Positions 49,411 through 58,140 of a stretch of 64,000 nt of DNA are shown piece after piece. The DNA comes from Rhizobium sophorae (GTDB taxonomy: Bacteria; Pseudomonadota; Alphaproteobacteria; Rhizobiales; Rhizobiaceae): contig NZ_JABFCN010000022.1 of the NCBI RefSeq assembly GCF_013087515.1, positions 1 to 64,000 on the forward strand. The letters run 5' to 3'. Each line of letters begins with the position of its first letter. The first letter of the stretch is position 1. The notes beneath the pieces were generated by a model. That model saw nothing but the letters and a program-made list of their open reading frames with translations, was not told where the DNA came from and searched no databases. The position numbers were made by a program, and so were the translations under genes.

Positions 49411-52062
49411 ATGACAAGCCCCTCGCGGCAGAAGAAAGGTGCATTTGCGTTCCGTCCCTCGCTTGCCCGGCTGGTGACGACGAAACGCCTGTTGGCGCGC
49501 ATCGTGCTCTTTTTCGAGCAGTTGCTGCCGCCTTTGATGCCGGTACTGTCCGTCATCGCCTTTTATCTCTGCGCCTCCTGGTTCGGCCTCTTCCGCAGCG
49601 TGCCGGACTGGCTGCGCATCTTGCTGCTGATTGCCTTTGCCGCCGCTTTTCTGGTTTCGCTCCTCCCGTTCCGCACCCTGCGTTGGCCGAAAGTCGCAGA
49701 AGCCGACCGCATGCTGGAGGAGCGCAACGGCCTGCCGCACCAGCCGGTCGCCGTCCAGGAAGACGAACCGGCCTTCGATACGCCCTTCGGCCGGGCGCTC
49801 TGGCGCGAGCACCAGACGCGCATGGCCGAAAAGATCGCAGCGCTCGATGCCGGACTACCGCGGCCTGATATTGCCGCGCATGACCGTTTCGCGTTGCGCG
49901 CCGTCCCGGCGCTGCTGCTTGTTACTGCCTTCGGTTATTCGCTGTCGATCAACGGCGGTTCGATCCGCGACGCATTGCAGGCAGCGCCCGAGCCGGTGGT
50001 CAGCGATCCGGCGGTGCGCATCGACGCGTGGGTGACGCCGCCTTCCTATACCGGCCGCGCCCCGGTTTACCTGACGGCTGACGGCAGCGAGCAGGCGCCG
50101 ATCGGCATTCCGCAGTTTTCAGGCCTCACTGTCCGCGTCAGCGGCGGAAAGACGACCGAAAAAGTCGTGTTCCGCAAGGCGAATGGCGAGGCCCAGGATA
50201 TCGCCGTGCAGGCGGATACCAAGCCGCAGCAAACGGCCGCATCAGGCAGCGAGCAACAGGCGGCGGCACCGGCCAGCCAGGCTCTTGTCGCGCAGACGCA
50301 TATGATGAAGCTCCAGGAGAACGGCGCACTCGAGGTCAATGGCCGCCGCTGGAGCTTCGACGTGCTTCCCGACAAGGCGCCGGAGATTGCCTTCGACAGT
50401 TTGCCGAAGCCCAGTGTCAACGGCGCGCTCGAAATCGGTTTCACCGTCAAGGACGATTACGGCGTCCAGGAGGCGCATGCGGAGATCGTTCCCGTCGAAA
50501 CAGACCCGACGGCGACGCCGCTCTATCCGCTGCCGGAGTACCGGCTGGATATCCCCCGCCGCAACGCCCGCGACGCCAAGGGCGTGACCAGCCGGAACCT
50601 GACCGAACATCCGCTTGCCGGCAAGCGCGTGCGCATCACCCTCGTCGCTAAGGATGCCGCTGGCCAGACCGGCCGCAGCCCGCCGCATGAGATGGTGCTG
50701 CCGTCGCGGCCCTTCAACGAGCCGCTTGCCGCAGCCGTCGCCGAGCAGCGGCAGGTCTTCGCGCTCGATACGCGCAAGATGCCGCAGGCGATCGCCTTGA
50801 ACGAGGCGCTGACCATCCGTCCCGAGGAGACGATCCCCAAGCTTACCAACTACCTGCTGCTCGAATCCGCCTTGGCGCGCATGAAGCTCGCAAAGGGCGA
50901 GGATGCGCTGAAGGATACGGCCCAATATCTCTGGGAGATCGCCCTCGGCATGGAGGACGGTGATCTCTCGCTGGCCGAGCGCAAGCTGCGCGAAGCCCAG
51001 CAGAAGCTTGCCGACGCGTTGGACCGCAACGCCCCCGACGCGGAGATCAAGAAGCTGATGGACGAGCTGCGCAAGGCGATGCAGGACTATATGACCGAGC
51101 TCGCCCAACGCATGCAGAACGCGCCGATGCAGCCGAACCAGAATGCGCAGAATATCCTGCGCCAGCAGGATCTGGAACGGATGATGGACCAGATCGAGAA
51201 TCTTGCCCGCTCCGGCAATCGTGACGCGGCCCAGCAGATGCTGTCGGAATTGCAGCGGATGATGGACAACTTGCAGGCGGGCCGTCCGCAGCGCGGTCAG
51301 CAGAGCCAGGAAAACAGCGAAGCCCGCAAACAGATGGACAAGCTCGGCGAGATCCTGCGCGACCAGCAGAAGCTGATGGAACAGACCTTCCGGCTCGATC
51401 AGCAGCTCAGGGACCGCATGCAGCGCGGCGAGACTGACATGGGCGAAAACGACCCGCTGCTCGACGAGATGAATCCGGGAGAGAATGGCGAGCCCCAGGA
51501 TCAGCAGCAGGGACAGCAAGGCAAGGAAGGTGAGCAGCCCTCCGACCAGATGACGGCCGAGCAGCTGCGCGAGGCGCTGAAACAGCTACGCGCTCAGCAG
51601 GATGCGCTCGGCAAGCAGCTCGGCGAATTGCAGAAAAGCCTCGGCGAAATGGGCATGAAGCCCGGCCCAGGCTTTGGCCAGGCGCAACGCGAAATGGAAG
51701 GTGCCGGCCGTGAACTCGGCCAGGGCCGCGGCCAACCGGCCGTCGAGGGCCAGGGCCGCGCGCTCGAAGCGCTTCGCCAGGGCGCCCGCGACATGATGAA
51801 CCAGATGATGCAGGCGCAGCAGGGCCAGCAGGGTCAAGGTCCAAACGGCCAGGTGGGCCAGGGCGACCAGAACGGCCGCGACCCACTCGGCCGGCCACGC
51901 CGGACCCAGGGACCTGATTTCGGCGATGACGTGAAGGTGCCTGACGAAATCGATGTTCAGCGGGCGCGAGAAATCCTTGACGCGATCCGCGAAAAACTCG
52001 GCAACAATCCACCGCAGGAAATGGAACGGCGCTATCTCGAGCGGCTGTTGGATATCCAGTAG
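49411..52062 (+). CDS. TIGR02302 family membrane protein with Gln/Met-rich C-terminus
   Basis: An 883-residue protein of an alphaproteobacterial family of unknown function. Two N-terminal membrane segments (LLPPLMPVLSVIAFYLCASWFGLF and LRILLLIAFAAAFLVSLL) are followed by another near residue 160 and a large extracytoplasmic part. The C-terminal third is unusually rich in Gln, Met and Glu (for example QPNQNAQNILRQQDLERMMD) and predicts long coiled coil. The ATG at 49411 with GGAG upstream is preferred to a TTG at 49261. Confidence 0.9.
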   Translation: MTSPSRQKKGAFAFRPSLARLVTTKRLLARIVLFFEQLLPPLMPVLSVIAFYLCASWFGLFRSVPDWLRILLLIAFAAAFLVSLLPFRTLRWPKVAEADRMLEERNGLPHQPVAVQEDEPAFDTPFGRALWREHQTRMAEKIAALDAGLPRPDIAAHDRFALRAVPALLLVTAFGYSLSINGGSIRDALQAAPEPVVSDPAVRIDAWVTPPSYTGRAPVYLTADGSEQAPIGIPQFSGLTVRVSGGKTTEKVVFRKANGEAQDIAVQADTKPQQTAASGSEQQAAAPASQALVAQTHMMKLQENGALEVNGRRWSFDVLPDKAPEIAFDSLPKPSVNGALEIGFTVKDDYGVQEAHAEIVPVETDPTATPLYPLPEYRLDIPRRNARDAKGVTSRNLTEHPLAGKRVRITLVAKDAAGQTGRSPPHEMVLPSRPFNEPLAAAVAEQRQVFALDTRKMPQAIALNEALTIRPEETIPKLTNYLLLESALARMKLAKGEDALKDTAQYLWEIALGMEDGDLSLAERKLREAQQKLADALDRNAPDAEIKKLMDELRKAMQDYMTELAQRMQNAPMQPNQNAQNILRQQDLERMMDQIENLARSGNRDAAQQMLSELQRMMDNLQAGRPQRGQQSQENSEARKQMDKLGEILRDQQKLMEQTFRLDQQLRDRMQRGETDMGENDPLLDEMNPGENGEPQDQQQGQQGKEGEQPSDQMTAEQLREALKQLRAQQDALGKQLGELQKSLGEMGMKPGPGFGQAQREMEGAGRELGQGRGQPAVEGQGRALEALRQGARDMMNQMMQAQQGQQGQGPNGQVGQGDQNGRDPLGRPRRTQGPDFGDDVKVPDEIDVQRAREILDAIREKLGNNPPQEMERRYLERLLDIQ

Positions 52063-52106
52063 GTCCTACGCCACCACACAATGCATCGCAGTCGCTTTAA
52101 CAGAAT

Positions 52107-52133
52107 GATTTTAGGCCGGAGCGGCCTAAAATC
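52107..52133 (+). terminator. Terminator-like hairpin, GGCC-core family copy 2
   Basis: A perfect eleven-base-pair stem (GATTTTAGGCC / GGCCTAAAATC) with a GGAGC loop, 44 bases after the TIGR02302 stop and before the convergent regulator gene. It shares its core with the hairpin at 35728-35756. Confidence 0.7.
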
Positions 52134-52207
52134 TAAATCCGGACCTCAATCGAGGAAGGTGAGCACCATCTCGTCCGAAGAACGCTCACACCTTTCGCCA
52201 TTATGCT

Positions 52208-52567
52208 CTAAGCGACGAGCGCCCGGGCGACAGCCTTGCGGATATCGGGAAGCGCGAAGGGTTTGGCAACGACATCTATGATCTTTTCGGCAAGATTGTC
52301 GGCCCGTTCGCGCTGTTCGGCATAGCCGGTCATCAGCAGGATCTTCAAACTGGGAAAAGCGTCTTTTGCCTGATGGGCGAGCTCAATGCCGTCCATCACG
52401 GGCATGCGGATATCTGAAAGCAGCAGATCGTAGACCCCGTCCTTAAGCTTCTCCAGCCCCTCGGCCCCATCGGCCGCCTCATCGGTCTCGTGGCCATCAA
52501 GCCGCAGGGCCCGGGCTACGAAGGACCGCAGGGAGTCCTCGTCTTCCGTAATCAGAATTCTTGCCAT
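52208..52567 (-). CDS. cpdR: Single-domain response regulator, CpdR-like
   Basis: A 119-residue stand-alone receiver domain: acidic pocket E8-D9, phosphoacceptor D52 (LLLSDIRMPVMDG), T80 and K102. No output domain is attached and no kinase is adjacent. Length, sequence style (MARILITEDED) and position next to hpt fit CpdR, the receiver that controls ClpXP delivery to CtrA and DnaA in alphaproteobacteria; the identity is moderately supported. A longer frame start at 52663 lacks support. Confidence 0.75.
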   Translation of the reverse strand: MARILITEDEDSLRSFVARALRLDGHETDEAADGAEGLEKLKDGVYDLLLSDIRMPVMDGIELAHQAKDAFPSLKILLMTGYAEQRERADNLAEKIIDVVAKPFALPDIRKAVARALVA

Positions 52568-52683
52568 ATGTGCATCGCTCCGTATCAGCCCCGCGACGGA
52601 AATCACCAGACTTTCCTTTTCGATCGGTAAAGATGAGGAAGCGATAGACGAGATGGTTAACAACCCGTCTCGAACGCAACAGC

Positions 52684-53226
52684 TCAGGCGTCCCCGGTCA
52701 CCACGCCGACGAAGGGCAGTTCGCGAAAGGCATAAGCGACATCCATGCCGTAGCCGACGACAAAATAGTCAGGGCATTCGAAGCCGACATAGTCGGCCTC
52801 CAGCTTTTCCTTGCGCTTGACGCGCTTGTCGAGCAGCACGGCGATCGTGACGTTGCGCGCGCCGCGTTCGAAGAGCAGCTCCTTGGCAAAGAGCAGCGTC
52901 CGGCCGGATTCGAGGATATCATCGATCAGCAGGACGTCGCGGCCATGCACGTCGCTGTCGATATCCTTGACGATGCGAACGCCCTGCGAAACCGTGCCGA
53001 TGCCGTAACTCGACAGCGTGATGAACTCGACCTCCGGGGCAAGCCCGCTATCATGCAGGGCGCGAATCAGGTCGGCGGCGAAGATGAAGGAACCCTTCAG
53101 CACGGCGATGACGAGCAGGTCCTTGGTCGGGCCGTTGGCGATCTCCCGCGCCATCGAATGATTGCGCTCGGCGATCTGCTCGGCAGTGAAGAGCGGCTCG
53201 ATGTTTTTTCCGCGCACGACAGGCAT
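52684..53226 (-). CDS. hpt: Hypoxanthine phosphoribosyltransferase
   Basis: A 180-residue purine-salvage enzyme that makes IMP and GMP from the bases and PRPP. The PRPP loop is VLLIDDILESGRTL and the flexible-loop region has FITLSSYG. The ATG at 53226 has GGAG nine bases upstream; the ATG at 53241 has no ribosome site. The regulator gene follows 116 bases downstream on the same strand. Confidence 0.95.
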   Translation of the reverse strand: MPVVRGKNIEPLFTAEQIAERNHSMAREIANGPTKDLLVIAVLKGSFIFAADLIRALHDSGLAPEVEFITLSSYGIGTVSQGVRIVKDIDSDVHGRDVLLIDDILESGRTLLFAKELLFERGARNVTIAVLLDKRVKRKEKLEADYVGFECPDYFVVGYGMDVAYAFRELPFVGVVTGDA

Positions 53227-53355
53227 AAGGGCTTGCTCCATGAAAAGAAGGGTAAGCCGTTAGCACATATGCGAGCCTGAAACAGCCTCACCGGTTATGA
53301 AATTAACGGGATTGGCGCGGCGGTGGCGCGAAAGTCGGCCCCATCCCATGTCCAG

Positions 53356-54015
53356 TTACGTCTGTGGCAGGAAGGAAAGCCGGACCTCCGGCATTTTTCC
53401 GCCGGCATGCTGGACGCGAGCCGAGAAGCCACGGCTCTGGCCGCCATAGATCACATCGGCCGGCGGGTTGATGACGATGCTTGCGGTCAGCCGTTCGTCG
53501 GTCACGAGATCGGCACGGATCGGATGCACCGTCTGTGTCGTGCCGCTCTCGTTTTCGATGATGCCGTTGATGACGAGCACGCGCATGCCGTTCGCATCAC
53601 GCGGCGTCACTGTGACATGGGTGAAATGAAGCGATGCTCCCGAAGTGGCTCGCTCGCCGGAAAGGCCGGAAAAACCACCCGCAAGCCCGAAGACGAGCAC
53701 GACGAACGCCAGCACCAGCGCTGCGAAGCTCCGCATCGACGCGCGCTGCAGCGAGGATTCCACGGTCTGCAGAACGGAAGCAGCCATTGCCGGCATGAAC
53801 GGCGGCGGTGCGGCGTGTGCGGCAGCCATGCGCTTGCGGTTGTCGTTATAGGTCCTTGCATTGAATTCCCTGGGCCGAACTTTGCCGAGGGTAATGAATT
53901 CGGCGTCGGAGATATCGGCAGGACGCGCCGAGCGGTACTGACGATTGGCGGGTTCCGGCGGCAGGAAATCATAGGTCTGGTCCGGCGTCCGGCGGCTGAA
54001 GGAGGATGCTTCCAT
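53356..54015 (-). CDS. Membrane-anchored protein with a C-terminal extracytoplasmic domain
   Basis: A 219-residue protein of uncertain family. The first 85 residues are polar and proline/alanine-rich (for example FLPPEPANRQYRSARPADISD), then one membrane segment (RSFAALVLAFVVLVFGLAGG) and an extracytoplasmic domain of about 90 residues with beta-strand character (RVLVINGIIENESGTTQTVHPIRADL), resembling the DUF3426 domain of MJ0042-type zinc-ribbon proteins, but the zinc ribbon itself is missing. GAGG lies eight bases before the start. It is divergent from ftsE. Confidence 0.72.
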   Translation of the reverse strand: MEASSFSRRTPDQTYDFLPPEPANRQYRSARPADISDAEFITLGKVRPREFNARTYNDNRKRMAAAHAAPPPFMPAMAASVLQTVESSLQRASMRSFAALVLAFVVLVFGLAGGFSGLSGERATSGASLHFTHVTVTPRDANGMRVLVINGIIENESGTTQTVHPIRADLVTDERLTASIVINPPADVIYGGQSRGFSARVQHAGGKMPEVRLSFLPQT

Positions 54016-54221
54016 GGTGGCTGCCTCGCAGATGTCCACATGGTTTCGCTGCCAGGGGAAATCTTGGCATTGAAACGAATCCTGCTCAGTCGTAAATTTT
54101 AATGGTTAATGCTTCGCAAAGATCGCCATCAAACGGGCGTCTTTCCAGCAATATTTACCGGCTGTTAACGGTGTTGGTTAACAAGTCGTGCGGTGAAACC
54201 CACAACAGACTGAGCTGCCCG

Positions 54222-54881
54222 TTGATCCACTTCGAGAATGTCGGTTTGCGCTATGGCATGGGCCCGGAAATCCTCCGGGACCTGACCTTCGACATTCCGA
54301 AGAAATCCTTTCAGTTCCTGACCGGCCCATCGGGCGCCGGCAAGACGTCGCTGCTGCGGATGCTTTTCATGTCGCTGCAGCCGACGCGCGGGTTGATCCG
54401 CATGTTCGGGCGCGACATTTCCGAAATCCCCCGCCCCGAACTGCCGCTTCTGCGTCGCCGCGTCGGCATCGTCTTCCAGGATTTCCGCCTCCTCGACCAT
54501 CTCACCACCTATGAGAATGTCGCTTTGCCCTTGCGGGTGCGTGGCAAGGATGAGAGTTCCTACAAGACCGACGTCCTGGAACTTTTGAAATGGGTCGGCC
54601 TCGGCGAACGCATCAACGTGCTGCCGCCCGTACTCTCCGGCGGCGAGAAGCAGCGCGCCGCAATCGCCCGGGCGCTGATGGATCGGCCGGAAGTGCTGCT
54701 GGCCGACGAGCCGACCGGCAATGTCGACCCGCCGATGGCCAAGCGCCTGCTCAACCTTTTCCTCGAGCTGAACCGCCTCGGCACGGCAGTCGTGATCGCC
54801 ACGCATGACCTGGCGCTGATGGAGCAGGTGGAAGCCCGCCGCATGATCCTCTCAGAGGGGCATCTCGATATTTATGACTGA
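54222..54881 (+). CDS. ftsE: Cell division ATP-binding protein FtsE
   Basis: A 219-residue ABC ATPase that with FtsX links the divisome to peptidoglycan hydrolysis. Walker A is GPSGAGKT (35-42), the signature is LSGGEKQRAAIARAL, and Walker B is VLLADEPTG. The start is a TTG at 54222, chosen because the protein then begins IHFENVGLRYG like other FtsE; the frame is open for 40 codons upstream with no better start. ftsX overlaps its end by eight bases. Confidence 0.95.
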   Translation: MIHFENVGLRYGMGPEILRDLTFDIPKKSFQFLTGPSGAGKTSLLRMLFMSLQPTRGLIRMFGRDISEIPRPELPLLRRRVGIVFQDFRLLDHLTTYENVALPLRVRGKDESSYKTDVLELLKWVGLGERINVLPPVLSGGEKQRAAIARALMDRPEVLLADEPTGNVDPPMAKRLLNLFLELNRLGTAVVIATHDLALMEQVEARRMILSEGHLDIYD

Positions 54882-55887
54882 GCCCCCGTCCAGAAACCCC
54901 GAGAAGGCGTCTGCCAAGACCCAACAGAAGCGGCCGGAATTGCGCGTGCGTCCGACCGCGCCGATCCTGCCGCCTTCCAACATCCAGGGCAGCGCCTTGA
55001 TGGTGGTGATATCGATCATGGCCTTTCTCGCCTGCCTGACGCTTGGCGGCGTCAGCATGGTGCGCTCGACGGCAGCCAGCTGGGAGAGCCAGATCTCCCG
55101 CGAGATCACCATCCAGATCAAGCCGGACGACAATCTCGACATGGAAAAGGCGCTGACCCAGGCGCGCGACCTGGCGTTGACCTTCGTCGGCACCAAGAGC
55201 GGCCAGATCGTCGACGAGGCGGCGACCGCACGGCTGCTCGAACCCTGGCTCGGCCCCGGTCTCGATCTCAAGGATCTGCCCGTTCCCCGCCTCGTCATCA
55301 TCACCATCGACGAGAACAATCCGCCGGATTTCGATTCGATGCGGGCGTTGCTGAAGGAGAGTATCCCGCAGGCTACCCTCGACGATCACCGCACCTGGGT
55401 CGACCGGCTGGTGTCCATGGCGCACACGACTGTCATGATCGGCACCGGCATCCTGCTTCTGGTTTTCACGGCGATGGTGCTCACCGTCGTCTTCGCCACG
55501 CGCGGCGCGTTGTCGGGCAATCGGCACGTCGTCGAGGTGCTGCATTTCGTTGGCGCCGAAAGCTCCTTCGTCGCTACCGAATTCCAGAAGCATTTCCTGA
55601 AGATCAGCCTCAAGGGCTCGGCGATCGGCAGCGCGCTTGCCGCCCTCTTCTTCGCCACCGCCGGTTTCTGGCAAAGCCGCACCCTCGCCACCCCCGAAAC
55701 GGACCAGGCGACCGCGCTCTTCGGCACCTTCTCCGTCGGCGTGCTCGGCTATGCCGGCATCTTCGCAACGATGATCGTCATCGCGCTCCTGACCACCTTC
55801 ACCGCGCGGCTGACCGTCATGCGGACGATCTACGAAATCGATACGCTACGCTCGGACCCGACACGCACCGACGGCATCGGAAGTTGA
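54874..55887 (+). CDS. ftsX: Cell division protein FtsX
   Basis: A 337-residue FtsX-family membrane protein. A basic cytoplasmic N-terminus (about 40 residues) precedes the first membrane segment (ALMVVISIMAFLACLTLGGVSM); a periplasmic loop follows, then three segments near residues 190, 245 and 290 (VMIGTGILLLVFTAMVLTVVF, GSALAALFFATAGF, AGIFATMIVIALLTTFTA). It is translationally coupled to ftsE. Confidence 0.94.
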   Translation: MTEPPSRNPEKASAKTQQKRPELRVRPTAPILPPSNIQGSALMVVISIMAFLACLTLGGVSMVRSTAASWESQISREITIQIKPDDNLDMEKALTQARDLALTFVGTKSGQIVDEAATARLLEPWLGPGLDLKDLPVPRLVIITIDENNPPDFDSMRALLKESIPQATLDDHRTWVDRLVSMAHTTVMIGTGILLLVFTAMVLTVVFATRGALSGNRHVVEVLHFVGAESSFVATEFQKHFLKISLKGSAIGSALAALFFATAGFWQSRTLATPETDQATALFGTFSVGVLGYAGIFATMIVIALLTTFTARLTVMRTIYEIDTLRSDPTRTDGIGS

Positions 55888-55954
55888 TCGTGACCGTGCC
55901 GTTTTGCCAAGAAAGCGTCTGTTCCGCGCCGCAATCAGCGTATAATCACGATTC

Positions 55955-56671
55955 ATGACGATGGGACACACAACACCCAACCCGATTCATCAGGACCCGG
56001 AGCTTGATCGCCCGGCAGGTTTGCCGCCGCGGCGTGGGCCGATCCGCCGCCTGCTGCGCTGGGGCGGCTTTGCCTGCTTGCTGGCAATTGCCTTAGTGTT
56101 CGGCGGGTTCCTGCGTTTCGCTGATTCCGTGACGACGCTGAAGCCCCCGGCCGAGCCGAAGGCGGATGCCATCGTGGTCCTGACGGGTGGTTACCAGCGC
56201 ATCGACCAGGCGGTGGAACTGCTGCAGAAGGGTGCCGGCAAGCGCTTGCTCATTTCGGGAGTCCACCCGACGACGACGCCGGCGCAGATCCGCAAGATGA
56301 CGCAGGGTTCGGCCGATCTCTTCTCCTGCTGTGTCGATATCGGCTACGATGCGATCGATACGATCGGCAATGCCGAGGAAGCTTCGAACTGGATCCACGC
56401 CAAGGGATACCGCAGCGTTCTGATCGTCACCAACAACTACCACATGCCGCGAAGCCTCGCCGAGCTCTCCTATGTCGATCCCGACATCGAGTTCATCGCT
56501 TATCCCGTGGTCAACTCGGATTTGAAGAGCCGCAACTGGTTCACCGATCCGAATGCGATGCGCGTCATGCTGGCCGAATATGTGAAAGTGCTGCTGACCG
56601 GCGCCCGCAACGTCACCGGCTTCGGCCGCCACACCGGGTTGCGCTCGGCAAGTGCGTCCGGCCAAGATTGA
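55955..56671 (+). CDS. YdcF-like DUF218 membrane protein
   Basis: A 238-residue inner-membrane protein: a single anchor near residues 35-55 (GFACLLAIALVFGGFLRFA) then a periplasmic DUF218 (SanA/ElyC/YdcF) domain with IVVLTGGYQRIDQAVELLQ, LLISGVHP and TNNYHMPRS. Family members affect envelope integrity and peptidoglycan precursor supply. It lies in the ftsE-ftsX-ydcF-plsC string, fitting an envelope role. Confidence 0.88.
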   Translation: MTMGHTTPNPIHQDPELDRPAGLPPRRGPIRRLLRWGGFACLLAIALVFGGFLRFADSVTTLKPPAEPKADAIVVLTGGYQRIDQAVELLQKGAGKRLLISGVHPTTTPAQIRKMTQGSADLFSCCVDIGYDAIDTIGNAEEASNWIHAKGYRSVLIVTNNYHMPRSLAELSYVDPDIEFIAYPVVNSDLKSRNWFTDPNAMRVMLAEYVKVLLTGARNVTGFGRHTGLRSASASGQD

Positions 56672-56759
56672 GGCTTTTACATCAGGGCGTCATCAAACGC
56701 TTTTTATGGCGGGCAATATCGTGTAGGCCGGTCGCGTGAGCATGCCTCGGGAAAGTTTC

Positions 56760-57557
56760 ATGATCGCCCTGCGTTCCGTTCTCTTCAACACGATCTTCTA
56801 CGCCAACCTCATCATCCGGATGATCGTGCTCTCGCCCTACTATTTCGTCGTGCCGCGCAAGATCGCCTATGCGATCCCGAAGAACTGGGCGCGCTCCAAC
56901 CACTGGCTGATGCGGGTGATCGTCGGCACCACCTTCGAGATCGAGGGCCTGGAGAACCTGCCTGATGGCAGTTACATCCTGGCGCCGAAGCACCAGTCCT
57001 TCTGGGATACCTACGCGCTGCTGCCCTGGTTGAAGGATCCGGTTTATATCCTGAAACGCGAACTGATGTGGATTCCGCTCTTCGGCTGGTATGCGAAGAA
57101 GCAGCGCATGATCCCGGTCGATCGCGGCGCCCGCGGCAAGGTGATGGTGGAAGTGCTGAAACGCACGAAGGAAGAGCTTTCGACCGGCCGCCAGCTCATC
57201 ATCTATCCCGAGGGCACCCGCCGCCCGCCGGGCGCAGAGCCGCTCTATAAATACGGCATCGCCCGGATGTACCGCGACCTCAGCCTCCCCGTCGTCCCGG
57301 TCGCCATGCATCCCGGCCTCTTCTGGCCGCGGCGGAGCATTCGTCGTTATCCCGGCCATTTCAAGGTGAGGATCCTGCCGCCGATCATGCCGGGAATGGA
57401 TCCGGACGCTTTTTTCGCCCATCTGATCGAGGTATCGGAGCGGGCAAGCGACGAGCTTCTGCTCGAAACCGTCGCGCAAAATCCGCATCTGCCGCTCCCG
57501 CCGACGGCAGTCGACAGACTGGTCGAGTTGCGCAAATTGAACGCGGCAACTGGCTAA
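56760..57557 (+). CDS. plsC: 1-acyl-sn-glycerol-3-phosphate acyltransferase
   Basis: A 265-residue membrane-associated enzyme that makes phosphatidic acid. The catalytic HX4D motif is H78-QSFW-D83, and the second motif is YPEGTRRPPG. An N-terminal hydrophobic segment anchors it. GGGAAAG precedes the ATG at 56760 by a good spacing; a GTG at 56736 is less likely. Its stop is two bases from that of the convergent chaC gene. Confidence 0.94.
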   Translation: MIALRSVLFNTIFYANLIIRMIVLSPYYFVVPRKIAYAIPKNWARSNHWLMRVIVGTTFEIEGLENLPDGSYILAPKHQSFWDTYALLPWLKDPVYILKRELMWIPLFGWYAKKQRMIPVDRGARGKVMVEVLKRTKEELSTGRQLIIYPEGTRRPPGAEPLYKYGIARMYRDLSLPVVPVAMHPGLFWPRRSIRRYPGHFKVRILPPIMPGMDPDAFFAHLIEVSERASDELLLETVAQNPHLPLPPTAVDRLVELRKLNAATG

Positions 57558-57559
57558 GA

Positions 57560-58090
57560 TCAGGCGGCGCGCAGCCGCTCCACTTCGTTGACGACCTGCT
57601 CCAGCCAATGGTCGCGAATGCCCATCTGCTTCAGATGCATCAGCGTGTTGAAGACATAGGCATCATTCGGACCAGACTGGCCTTTTGCTTCGTTCACCAC
57701 CCGCGCCGCCGCAAGCGCATCCAGTGCGCCGGCATATTGTTCATGCTCGCGATCGATGATGTAGGCGACCGCTTCTACCCGGCGCCGGCCGGCAAGCTGC
57801 AGCCGCACCCGGCGCTCCAGATAGACATTGGTGACCAGCTCGCGAGCGCGGAGATAATCGATCACCTGATCCCATTTTTCCGGCGAAATGCGGAAAGCCA
57901 TGCCGCGGCAGGCCCCCCCCCTGTCGAGGCCGAGAACCAGGCCCGGATTATCGCGGGTGCCGCGATGGACAAAGGAGCGGACGCAGAGCGAACGCCTGTA
58001 GCCGTAGACCAGGGCCTCTGCCCGCTCCATGAACTCGAAGCCCGGATTCCACATCAGCGAACCGTAGCCAAATACCCAAAATTCGTCCAT
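57560..58090 (-). CDS. ChaC-like gamma-glutamylcyclotransferase
   Basis: A 176-residue enzyme that cleaves glutathione to 5-oxoproline and Cys-Gly. The substrate loop is VFGYGSLMWNPGF, and the conserved arginine-rich segment is YGYRRSLCVRSFVHRGT. The catalytic glutamate lies in the RRRVEAVAYI region or nearby, which I did not confirm. The start MDEFWVFGYGSL is used; it is divergent from the DUF2125 gene, about 50 bases away. Confidence 0.9.
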   Translation of the reverse strand: MDEFWVFGYGSLMWNPGFEFMERAEALVYGYRRSLCVRSFVHRGTRDNPGLVLGLDRGGACRGMAFRISPEKWDQVIDYLRARELVTNVYLERRVRLQLAGRRRVEAVAYIIDREHEQYAGALDALAAARVVNEAKGQSGPNDAYVFNTLMHLKQMGIRDHWLEQVVNEVERLRAA

Positions 58091-58140
58091 ATCGCACGCC
58101 AGACCGGAATCACATTTGCGATTCACCATTGGAGAACATC

